This document shows positions 47,201 through 56,839 of a stretch of DNA of 64,000 bases, one piece after another; within the stretch, counting starts at the first letter, position 1; each line of letters begins with the position of its first letter. The DNA comes from Dipteris shenzhenensis (Eukaryota; Polypodiophyta; Polypodiopsida; Gleicheniales), in assembly GCA_047967505.1 (NCBI GenBank), contig CM106539.1; one strand, given 5' to 3'. A program made the translations under genes and the position numbers. The notes beneath the pieces were generated by a model, which was not told where the DNA came from, made no database searches, and saw only the letters and a program-made list of their open reading frames with translations.

Positions 47201-48654
47201 AAAAATCAGACTTGGGATGTTGTGGACTTGCCACAGGGTAAACATGCTATTGGCACACGATGGGTATTTAAAGTCAAACGGAAGCCAGATGGCTCCATTG
47301 ACAGATATAAGGCCAGGCTGGTTGCTAAGGGCTATGCTCAGAAAAAGGGCATAGATTATGAGGAGACATTTGCTCCTACATCCCGGATGACCACCATCCG
47401 ATCCGTAATTGCAATGGCTGCACATTTTGAGTGGAATGTTCATCAGTTGGACATCAAAACAGCCTTCTTAAATGGGGACTTGCTGGAAGAGGTGTATGTC
47501 AAACCGCCTCCAGGCTTTGAAATTACAGCAAATGCACTTCAAGTATGTAAGCTCAATAAAGCTTTATATGGGCTGAAACAGGCCCCTCGTGCATGGTATG
47601 CCAAGATACATGCTTTTTTGACCAGCAAGGGGCTGCACAATAGTCCTACTGAGAGCACCCTCTACATCAAGCTGGATGGGGGGGAAATCTTAGTCATCCT
47701 TCTTTATGTTGATGACTTACTGCTCACAGGGTCCAATGAGAAAAAAATTGCAGATTTCAAAGCTGATTTGCAGACCAACTTTGACATGTCAGATTTGGGG
47801 CTGCTTCACTTTTATTTGGGGATCCAGTTCTCTCATGAGAGACGTGGCACTGTTATGTCTCAGTCCAAGTATGTTCAGAAACTCTTGGACAGATTTAACA
47901 TGCAAGAGTGTAAGCCCATCTCCACTCCTATGGAACCGGGGCTGAAACTCACAATGCATGATGCAGGAGAATTAGTTGATGCCACACTTTACAGTCAAGC
48001 TGTTGGATGTCTCATATATCTCTGCAATACTAGACCTGATATTCAGTTTGCAGTATCTCAGGTGAGCAGGTACATGCACAGCCCCAAAACTATGCATTGG
48101 CAGGCAGTTAAGCGCATCTTCCGTTATTTGCAGGGCACCAAGTCTTTTGGCTTACTATTTCCCGGGGGGGTGACTTGCAGATGCATGCCTACAGTGATTC
48201 AGATTGGGCTGGTGATTATGACACTAGGCAGTCCACTAGTGGCAATTGTTTCTTTTTGGGAAAATCTTGCATTTCATGGCTGAGCAAGAAACAATCTACA
48301 GTGGCTACCTCATCATGTGAAGCTGAGTACAGGGCAGCTTTCACAGCAACAGTTGAATGTGTCTGGCTGAGACGTTTATTTGCTGATCTTCATCTGTCTT
48401 TGGAGGGTCCTTCTCCAATTCTCACTGATAGTCAGAGTGCCATTGCAGTGGCAAAGAATCCAGTGTTTCATGCTCGCACGAAGCACATTGAGGTTCACTA
48501 TCACTACGTCAGAGAGAAATTGCATGCAGGAGAGATCAGTATGATCTTTGTGTCCACACATGACAACGTTGCAGATATTTTCACCAAAGCGCTATCACGT
48601 GAGAAGTTTGAGGCATTTCGCAGTGCCCTGAACTTATATCCGTTTGGTGATTGA
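44250..48654 (+). pseudogene. Copia gag-pol polyprotein with two frameshifts
   Basis: The polyprotein encodes all copia functions. The first frame (44250-46800) has gag (EDKLDGTNYSLWSFMVRN), a zinc knuckle CHYCKKPGHHIAEC at 45165-45206, protease DSGAS at 45486-45500, the pre-integrase HxxxH…CxxC segment (ELWHARYGHMH, CEGCILGK) and integrase (IHSDVCGP, ILRTDRGGEY, QNGKAERKNRT). A shift near 46790-46817 moves to a second frame with RT (RWVFKVKRKPDGS, LDIKTAFLNGDLLEEVYVKP, YVDD at 47705-47716). A second shift at the G7 run 48164-48170 leads to RNase H (YSDSDWAGDYDTRQSTSGN, KKQSTVATSSCEAEYRA) and a stop at 48652-48654. No in-frame ATG precedes the gag motif, so the start is unclear; an ATG at 44332 is out of frame. 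Confidence 0.93.
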
Positions 48655-48689
48655 TCAACCTTGTACATGACATTGGCACTGCAGGGGGG

Positions 48690-48948
48690 TGTTAGAATTA
48701 TAGATATAATTCAGCAGTGACCAATGTAATATAATAAGCTAGTTAGGGGCACTTTTCCCTCCTTTAGAGGTTTTCCCCCCTAACTGCAGTTAGTTCACTA
48801 ACTAAGGTTTTGTCACTAGGACAAAACCTTATCTTTCTCACTTTATGTAGTACTCTCACTACTCTATTCTATTGCAACGACGTCTTCAGCTTCCAAGCTT
48901 TCTACTCTCTCTATCTCTCTTGCTCTCACTCATTCTATCTTTCCTTCA
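48690..48948 (+). repeat. 3' LTR of the young copia (259 bp)
   Basis: TGTTAGAATTATAG to CTTTCCTTCA, following the purine tract GCAGGGGGG. Identical to the 5' LTR except for two T/C differences in pyrimidine runs and the missing 16 bp. Confidence 0.94.
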
Positions 48949-51900
48949 AGAAGGCTTGTGTTTTGGTTGCCTTCAGCCTCATCAGTGGAAGGATTGTCCA
49001 CGGAATAAGGATCGTCGGATGGTTGAGATGGTAGTCTCAGAATGCGACGTGGAAATGGAGGGAAGTCCCAGAGTGGAAGGAATGCAGATTCAGCTAGCGG
49101 GATCTTCTCTGAGGTCAGTACCTTGTTTGTTATGTGTGTCTGTTACTAAGCTAGTAACGAGTGCACCTGATAACATCCTATCTAAGCCCGCATCAACGGG
49201 GTATACAGCCTTTAATGATACGGAGTTAATTAAGATGAAAGGAAAAGTGGCCAATCATGATGTCATTGTGTTGTTTGACTCGGCGTCAACTCACAATGTA
49301 ATTAACTCCAAGCTCGTGAAGAGGCTGAAGTTAAAGACTAGCCCATCTGACTATGCGTATACAGCCAAGATGGAAGATGGAAGTTCAACTGAAGTATGGG
49401 ACCAAAGGGTTATCCAGTTGGAGCTTCATATTCAGGACTATGCTGAGAAGCTTGATTTTGAAATGACGAAGCTTGCTCATGCAGATATAGCCCTGGGTAT
49501 GGCATGGCATTCTAGGAAGAATCCAGCCATTGATTGAAAAAAGCACGTATATCAATTCAAGATGAATGATGTGCTTTATGTCTTACGAGGTGAGAAAGAT
49601 GTACCTCAGGGACCGTTGGTTTCCGTGATGGAAATCCGAAAAGCTTAAGAAGAGTTTTTATTCCTTTGCACAACATCGGTAGAGCCGGTTAATGATTCTT
49701 TGGCTAGCATTGATGTTACGCAAAGTGGTGGGATGGCCAAGCTGGCTAATCTTATAGTTGAGTTGTTCTCTGAATGTTTTAGGGATGAGTTACCGTATGG
49801 GTTACCTCCAGAGCGGAATGTTCAGCATAAGATTGAATTCATCCCGAGGGCAGAACCTGTAAATAGACCTCCCTATAGAATGAGTTTTACTGAAGAGGTG
49901 GAGGTGCGTAGACAACTGGAAGAATATCTCAAGTTGGGGCAGATTCAACCAAGTTTCTCACCTTTTGCTTCGCCAGTGATATTAAAGAAGAAAAAGGATG
50001 ATACCTTTGGCCTCTGTATAGATTACAGAGCATTGAATAATATCATTGCTAAGCACAGGTATCTGATGGCTCGGATTGATGATTTGCTAGATGCATTACA
50101 TGGAGCCGTGATTTTCAGCAAGATAGATCTTAAGTGTGGCTACCATCAGATCCGGATTAGAGCCGAGGATGTGCATAAAGCTGCTTTTAGAAGCAGGTTT
50201 CGTCATTATGAGTTTTTGGTAATGCCCTTTGGAGTTACCAATGCTCCTGCTACATTCGTCATGCTTATGAACGATTTACTACGTCCGTATATCGGAAAGT
50301 TTGTAGTACATTTGATTGATGATATTCTAGCGTTCAGTAAAAGTATTACTGAGCATCGCGAACACTTAAGAATAGTGTTCAGTACTTTGAGGAATGCTAG
50401 TCTTTATGCAAGTAAAAAGAAAACTATACTGTGTATGGTTAGGCTTGAATATTTAGGATTCATAATTACTCCAGAGGGGGTAGAAATGGATCCAAAGAAA
50501 GTGGCTGCGATACTGACTTGGCCAATCCCTTAGAGTCTGACCGTGTTGCGATCATTCTTGGGATTTGTCCAATTTTATAGAAGGCATATCAAAGGATATT
50601 TCGAAATAGTATCGCCATTGACTGATCTGACCTCAGATAGAGTATCTTTTATATGGAGACAGAATCAACAAGAAAGTTTTAACACCATAAAACAAGCTGT
50701 GGTCATAGGACCGGTGTTAAAAATAGTTGATCCCCAGAAACCGTTGTTCCTGGAAATCGATGCAGGTGGCATTGCGGTTGGAGCAGTTCTCCTTCAAGAG
50801 GGAAGGCCAGTAGCCTTTGAAAGCAAGAAGCTTTCTCTCTCTCAAAGGAATTGGCAACTCATGAATTGGAGTTGTATGCTGTTATCCATGCTTTGAAAAC
50901 ATGGAGGCATTATTTGTATGGTTCACAGTTTTATGTGGATGTAGATCATGATACTCTGAAACATTTTTGTAAACAGCCTAACTTGAGGGGCTGCCAAGCT
51001 AGGTGGGCAGAGCTCATGCAGGAGTTTAATTTAACGGTTCGGTACCGAAGGGAAAAAAATAATATGGTTGCTGATGCGTTGTCTCGCATTATGCACAATA
51101 TGAGTTTTACGGTATTAGAGAGTGCTCTAATGGCCGAGATAAGAGAAACTCAAAAGGTGGACGAGTTTGTCCAGAGTCTATGGCCTAAGGCTCATGTGTT
51201 AAAACCCAGGGAAAACGAAAAGGATGACCTGGCATCTAGAAAAGGCCAAACATATGCAAGATATACCATAAGGGATGGTACGCTGAAAAGAAATGGCAAG
51301 GTTGTAGTACCTAGTCAGAATGATCTCAGGCAGAGAGTCATTCGACAGTGCCATGATAACCCATGTGTATGATCTTGTGAAGCGAGATTTCTTTTAGCCA
51401 AAGATGAAAAAGCATATTCATGAATATGTGACACGGTGTTTCTCGTGTCAAGTAAGCAAGGCCGAGCGGGTGAAGCCACCCGGACTTTTACAGCCCTTGG
51501 AAGTACCACTAGGTAAGTGGCAGATCATTTCCATGGACTTTATTGTAGGGCTGCCTGCGACACAAGGTGGATATGATTCTATCCTTGTGGTGGTTGATCG
51601 TCTAACCAAGATGGCTCACTTCATTTCGACTAGAGAGTCTGTTAGTGCCCCACAAGTGGCGGATTTGTTTACTAGACATATATTTCGTCTGCATGGATTG
51701 CCTAGATCCATAGTGTCAGACCGAGATGTCAGATTTACCGGTCATTTTTGGACAGCGGTATTTGAGACACTAAGGACTGAGTTGGGAATGAGTAGTGGGG
51801 ATCATCCTGAAACGGATGGTCAGACGTAGTGTTAGACCGAGATGTCAGATTTACCGGTCATTTTTGGACAGCGGTATTTGAGACACTAAGGACTGAGTTG

Positions 51901-52698
51901 GGAATGAGTAGTGGGGATCATCCTGAAACGGATGGTCAGACGGAGAGAGTCAACCAGACTTTAGAGGATATGCTGAGGGCATATGTGTCATTGAGGCAAC
52001 ATACATGGGACAAGTGGTTGCCATTGTTAGAGTTTGCCTACAATGATAGAAAACATTCCTCTGCAGGGTTCAGTCCGTTTGAGCTGAACTATGGTTATAG
52101 ACCAGCGAATCCAACTATAGTTGGAGTACCTTAGAAAGTGCCCAGTGCCGCGAACTTTGTGGTTCAGATGCGGTAGATGCTAGCACTTGCGAGAGCTAAT
52201 ATCCGCCAGGCTATGGATAGAGCCAAGGTGTATGCGGATGAAAACCGGTCTATAAGAGAATTTAACGAAGGAGAAAAAGTTTTTCTCAGAGTTCCTTCGC
52301 ACTCGAAGTTAGTAACTTCAGGAGAGTGTGCTAAGTTATCACCTCGATATTGTGGGCCGTGGTCAATTCTAAAGAGAATAGGCAAGGTAGCCTATAAATT
52401 AGAATTGCCACAGGGTTGCAAGGTGCACCCGGTTTTTCATGTTTGGCGCTTAAAGAAATTTTTACATACAGGTGACTCACTAATCGAAGGTGTGGTTTTG
52501 TTTCTGGAGATAGAGGATAATGCAAGGCGTAAACCAACAAGAATCTTGGACCGAGGAACAATGCAAATACGAAATCGGAAGATACCCACGGTGTTGGTTG
52601 CATGGCATGGTCAGCCTCTATCTGAAGCTACCTGGGAATCCGAGACTTTATCATCGAGGACGCTGATGTCTGAAGAGGGAAGGATTGTTACGCTCTAG
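48949..52698 (+). pseudogene. Gypsy C gag end and pol
   Basis: After the copia, gag resumes with the knuckle CFGCLQPHQWKDC at 48959, followed by protease (VLFDSASTHNVINS, about 49267), RT ([32 protein letters not shown], catalytic LIDD near 50316 where A and B have FIDD), RNase H (LEIDAGGIAVGAVLLQEG), integrase (MDFIVGLPATQGG, SIVSDRDVRFTGHFWT, DHPETDGQTERVNQ) and a chromodomain-like tail (TRILDRGTMQIRNRKIP, WHGQPLSEATWES). Stops: TGA 49535, TAA 49646, TAG 50531, TAG 51395, TAG 52132, TAG 52174; a 1-bp loss near 50855; loss of the GHPG segment near 51365. The terminal frame runs 13 bases into the 3' LTR before its stop at 52696. Confidence 0.88.
51711..51942 (+). repeat. 116-bp tandem duplication in integrase
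   Basis: 51711-51826 and 51827-51942 are near-identical direct copies (TAGTGTCAGACC against TAGTGTTAGACC at their starts) and cover the DDE region RDVRFTGHFWT to ETDGQT. 116 is not a multiple of three, so the duplication also shifts the frame. Copy A has a single copy of this segment. Confidence 0.92.
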
Positions 52699-53149
52699 CC
52701 GAGGTAGCATGACCTCGGAAGAATCAGTCGACATTTCCCTTGAAGGATCTATGTTTGTAATATATTGGTTTGCGCTTCACGTAAATGATCGAGAGGGAGT
52801 TAATGTCAAGGTCCTAGGTGAGGGTTGATAGCACCAGACTAGGTGGATCTAAGGCTAAGGGCCTAATGCAAGAAATGTGCCTAGGGGCAAAGGAAAATTT
52901 AGTATCCCAAGAGAGGGGTAAAAAGATGCATTAGGAAGGCCCTATGATAATGACATGTGGCATCTAGATCCATCTAGGGAGATGGGGCTTGTTGGAGTTA
53001 GTGAGAGATGGAGAGGGGACTTTTCACGTATGAATTTGGGATTCTGATTTATCTGTTAGCTTTCACGCTCCAACGGGATTTGGCTGGGAGGATACTCGTG
53101 GTGCTATTCCTGTGATATGTAGTATAGGAAATAGAGAAAGTGTATGACA
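52686..53149 (+). repeat. 3' LTR of gypsy C (464 bp)
   Basis: TGTTACGCTCTAGCC to GTATGACA, with an intact CA end, followed by GTTCG at 53150-53154. Preceded by the purine tract GAAGAGGGAAGGA. Confidence 0.93.
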
Positions 53150-53154
53150 GTTCG

Positions 53155-53875
53155 GACAAGTGCAGGATGGACAGAGGAGAGTCTGAGCACCATTGGGGTT
53201 AAATAAGGTTGTCCACTTTAATCAACCTTGTTTGGTTTCTAATTGATGAACTTGATACTTTTATTGTGACCCTTGGAGGGGCTGGTTAGTCTCTAGGCGG
53301 ATCTTTACTTCAGATTCTCCTTTGTAGATGGCGTGGGCTTATTGTCCTCCTTAATTGAGGGGATGCAACGACACTTAGATGCACTCCTTGCCCTCTGTGA
53401 GACGCGTGACTTTAAGGTCAACCTCGGTAAAACGAAGGTCATGATCTTCAACACGTCTTGAGCAGCCATGCACAGAGAGTACTTCACCCTAGATGGGTTG
53501 CCAGTGGAGGTGGTTGCCTCCTATTCATACCTAGTGGTTCTGTTATCCGGCTTGATCTTTACGGTGCAACCTGCATTACATGCTTGTTTGAGCAGGGGAT
53601 ACGCTGCACTAGCCAGACTCGAGCGACAGTGCTTTCATTCTGATTTTCAGGGCCCTCAGACCAAGACTCTTCTCTTTGACTCTTTGGTCAGATTTTGGGG
53701 ATAATACCTACCAAAGATAGATGGGCCCATGTTGAGAGGCTTCAGGTTCTTATGCTTTCATGGATGATTCGCAGTAAGCCTTGAGTCCCACATCAAATAT
53801 TTTTGGCTTAGTTCAGAGCATCCTCACTACAGTTTGATGGGTCATTCCAGATCACCACATATATTGGAAACGGCC
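53155..53875 (+). mobile_element. LINE G, middle piece (RT catalytic part)
   Basis: Continues the RT cut at 40603. It carries the segment equivalent to G-V-K-Q-G-C-P-L (degraded: STIGVK, then stop), then LIDELDTFIVTLGGAG, the catalytic motif as FADG in place of YADD (about 53322-53333), LEGMQRHLDALLALCETRDF-type residues (IEGMQRHLDALLALCETRDF), VNLGKTKVMIFNTS and YFTLDGLPVEVVASYSYL. The end fades into degraded sequence near 53870 before the minus-strand gypsy H. The loss of a catalytic Asp shows that it is dead. Confidence 0.78.
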
Positions 53876-53879
53876 TTCA

Positions 53880-54194
53880 ATAAACAAAAGGGGAGTGATC
53901 TTCTTCTACTCAGTCATAAACTTCATAAATAGCCACAATGCAAGCTTCAGTCACTACAACCACTTAGCAGAACTTAGAAACAAACCTAAACAACAACAAA
54001 GGGGAGGCTAGAATGCCCCTGTTGAATGAAAATAGTACACAATGCACCCACTTGCCCCAAATTCCTTGGCACCCCTTATGGTATTTATTTAATGCTTCTG
54101 AATGGAAATGCTTTACAATAGGGGTTCACCCCTGCACTATTCCTCTCTGCGAACCCTCTACTTGTATTCAGGGCATCTAATCCAAGTGCACCAC
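53880..54194. other. Unassigned left end of the gypsy H block
   Basis: No domain was recognised. It could be a remnant of the gypsy H 3' region or another old insertion. AAACAACAACAAAGGGGAGG near 53990 is A/C rich, without LTR borders that I can support. Confidence 0.35.
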
Positions 54195-54412
54195 TAGAAT
54201 TCCAACTGGCAAGGCATACTCAGGCATCCACTTTTGCTCTGACCGAACTGTGAGGCATTCAGGAATCCATAAGTGTGAGGCATTCATGAAATGGGCCAGC
54301 AATTAGAATTCCAACTGGCAAGGCATACTCAGGCATCCACTTTTGCTCTGATCGAACTGTGAGGCATTCAGGAATCCATAAGTGTGAGGCATTCATGAAA
54401 TGGGCCAGCAAT
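54195..54412. repeat. 109-bp tandem duplication
   Basis: 54195-54303 and 54304-54412 are direct copies that differ at about one base (TGACCGAACTG against TGATCGAACTG). Each contains two inner copies of GTGAGGCATTCA. The right copy directly adjoins the last readable integrase residues (GLPSTERGWDSI). Confidence 0.92.
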
Positions 54413-56830
54413 GCTATCCCATCCCCGCTCTGTGGAAGGCAACCCTGTGATGAAATCCATAGCAATGTGATGAGTCCATTTGCCTTCTGGAATAGGTAAT
54501 GGCTCCAAGAGACCTGCGGGTAGCCGGCTGTCCACTTTATTTTGCTGGGAGGGCAAACATTCACTAACAAATTTAACTACATCCCACCACAAGCCATCCT
54601 AGATAAAGCACGGGTGATGATGCTCGTTTCAGTAGCTCCACCCTTACTGTGATTTGTATCAGGTTTTCTTTCAGTCTCATAGACCCATCGATCTTCCGAA
54701 GACTCTAATAAAATTTCTTTCTTTCTGTTTGACCTTTTCATATGTTTTAGTAAACAGGAGATGAGTGCATTTCTTGTAAGACCAGCAGTCGGTACTTTGA
54801 AACTGGCACCAAAATAAATTCTGTCCTTGCACCACAACAGCCCATTATGCAGCTTAAATTCAGCATGCTCCTGGCTCAATGGCTGCCTTAGAATCCTGCA
54901 TGTATTCTTCCTGAATACCATGAATCCACTCTTGGTAGATGGTAGAAATGGCAGACAAACTGCAAGCCCACACACGGGATAAGGCATCTGCAACCACATT
55001 TTCTTTCCCTTTTCTGTACTCGAGGTCGAAATCATAAGACTGAACCTTAGCCAGCCACCTCTTCTGCTTCATTGACAAGTTGGGCTGCGTAAGGAAATAC
55101 CTGAGTGTCCTATGATTTGTCTTAACCTTGATTTTGCTACCGTACAGGTAGTGGTGCCATTTTTCGAAAGCATGGAGGATAGCCAACATTTCCTGATCAT
55201 ACACATGATAATCTATTTCCTTGGCATCCAATTTCTTGCTTTCAAAAGCAATTACCTTGTGTTCTTGTCTTAGCACAGCCCTAATCCTCTGCCACTGGCA
55301 TCTGCCTCCACAATGAAAGTACGTGAAAAATCAGGGCATACCAACACAGGAGCATGAGTGAGGCGAATTTCAGGTCTTCAAAGCTGCGCTATGCATCCGT
55401 AGACCACATAAAAGCATCCTTCTTCAAAAGGTCTGTCAGAGGGGCTGCCCTCTTGGCAAACTTGTGAATAAAGCGCGTGTAGAAGGAAGCAAGACCTAGA
55501 AATCCCCTCAACTGAGTAGGGTTGCGTGGCTGGAGCCAATCCTCAATGCATTTCACCTTTGTAGGTTCCACTCGAATGCCATCCTTGCTCACAATGTGAC
55601 CAAGATACTCAACCTCTTGTGCCATAAATGTGCATTTGCTGGCTTTAGCATAAAGCTGATGCAACCTCAAAATTTCCAGCAGTTCCTTGACATGTCTGAT
55701 GTGCTCCTGCTTATCCTTGCTGTAAATGAGGATGTCATAAAAAGTACCATCACATATTTGAAAAGAAGAGGCTGCAAAATCTTGTTCATGAGTGCCTGGA
55801 AGGTAGCTGGTGCATTGGTCAATCCAAAAGGCATCACCCTGAACTCATACAGTCCCCTCTCTGTGCGAAAGGCTGTCTTGGCTCATCCCCAGCTTTCATT
55901 CTAATCTGATGATAGCCGGACCTCAAATCAATCTTAGTGAAAAACTGAGCACCCTTAAGTTCATCCAACAGGTCATCTATCCTGGGGGTTGGAAACTTGT
56001 TTTTGATGGTGACCTTATTCAAGTCTCTATAGTCAATGCACATACGGTAAGAACCGTCCTTCTTCTTCACTAGGAGCATAGGGGATGCAAAAGGAGAAGT
56101 GCTATGAGTGATGAAAGTCTTCTGAAGTAAGTCCCTTACTTGAGTTGCCACTTCCTCTCGTTCTACCTTAGAGAGCCGGTATGGGGCCTTATTGATTGGC
56201 TTACTGCCAGGTTCTAGGACTATGGCATGATCTACATCTCTTCTTGGAGGCAACTGTGATGGAAAATCAGCAAAAACATCTGCAAACTCTGAGAGCAATC
56301 TGTGTATATCAGAATCATCAACACGGGGAGTGCCACCCTCTTTAGACTGACACATTTAATGCATATATGGCGCTGCCCCTTTTGAGCTCTCTAGCCAACG
56401 GCCTTGCTGAAATGACCTGCAATTTAGGAGCTGCAATACCATGCAATGTAACTGATCCATATCTGTGGACAAAGCTGAGTGTTAAGGCATTGAAACCCAT
56501 GCTGATTTTGCCCAGTGATTGCAATCAATCACAGCCCATCTATAGGGCCCATGTCAAGTGCCAAGAGATCACCTGCAAATGTACAGTCATCGGAGAACTT
56601 AATCCTTGCATCTTGGCAACAAGATCTACTGATCATCATATGCTGTCCATTGGCCACTTCTACTCTCAGCCCATGGTCTATCTCAGTAGCAATCAGTCCC
56701 ACCCTCTGTAAGGGCTTACAGGTAACAAAACTGTGAGTGCTACCACTGTCCACCAACTTATCACAATCTTGCCATTAATCATCCTTGTTAATCTGATAGT
56801 ATCAACACTTTTGGCACCCATCAGGGCATG
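54413..56830 (-). pseudogene. Gypsy H protease, RT, RNase H and truncated integrase
   Basis: Protease: MVDSGSTHSFVTCKPLQRVG (56756). RT: 56355-55834 ([35 protein letters not shown]), a frame break, [20 protein letters not shown] near 55830-55770 and 55670-55389 (VEYLGHIVSKDGIRVEP). The YxDD region near 55740 is disrupted. RNase H: 55276-54860 (VIAFESKKLDAKEIDYHVYD, WHHYLYGSKIKVKTNHRTLR). Integrase: the zinc-finger region, into which a LINE tail is inserted (54661-54727), and then WWDVVKFVSECLPSQQNKVD and MDFITGLPSTERGWDSI up to 54413, where it stops. The core DDE residues and C-terminus are missing. Confidence 0.82.
54661..54727 (+). mobile_element. Very short 5'-truncated LINE tail
   Basis: AGGTTTTCTTTCAGTCTCAT and the following GATCTTCCGAAGACTCTAAT match, in the same order, the 3' end of LINE G at 62213-62287 (CTTTCTAATCTCATAGACCC, GGTCTTCCGAAGACGTTTAA). 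Both end in TTTCTTTCTTTC. The piece sits inside gypsy H integrase on the opposite strand, between KHMKRS and the degraded HSG-type motif, so it is a separate retrotransposition event and not part of the gypsy. Confidence 0.7.
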
Positions 56831-56839
56831 CATGGAAAT

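Larger units (their letters stand above)
43088..48948 (+). mobile_element. Young Ty1/copia element nested in gypsy C gag
   Basis: 5,861 bp: 5' LTR 43088-43362, primer-binding site 43365-43376, an ~870-bp leader rich in CGTAC words, gag-pol reading 44250-48654, polypurine tract (CTGCAGGGGGG, 48679-48689) and 3' LTR 48690-48948, flanked by AGAAG. Domain order gag-protease-integrase-RT-RNase H defines Ty1/copia. The LTRs differ by two substitutions and one 16-bp indel, so it is the youngest insertion in the window. Two frameshifts in pol disable it as sequenced. Confidence 0.95.
40604..53149 (+). mobile_element. Gypsy (chromovirus-type) copy C, complete with both LTRs
   Basis: 12,546 bp including a nested copia; about 6.68 kb without it. 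Order: 5' LTR 40604-41068, primer-binding site 41071-41082, leader, gag from 42040, the interrupting copia, then protease, RT, RNase H, integrase with chromodomain-like tail, polypurine tract (about 52668-52685) and 3' LTR 52686-53149. GTTCG flanks both ends. It landed inside the RT of LINE G, which resumes at 53155. Seven stop codons, at least one 1-bp deletion, a deletion in the integrase N-terminus and a 116-bp tandem duplication make it inactive. Confidence 0.93.
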
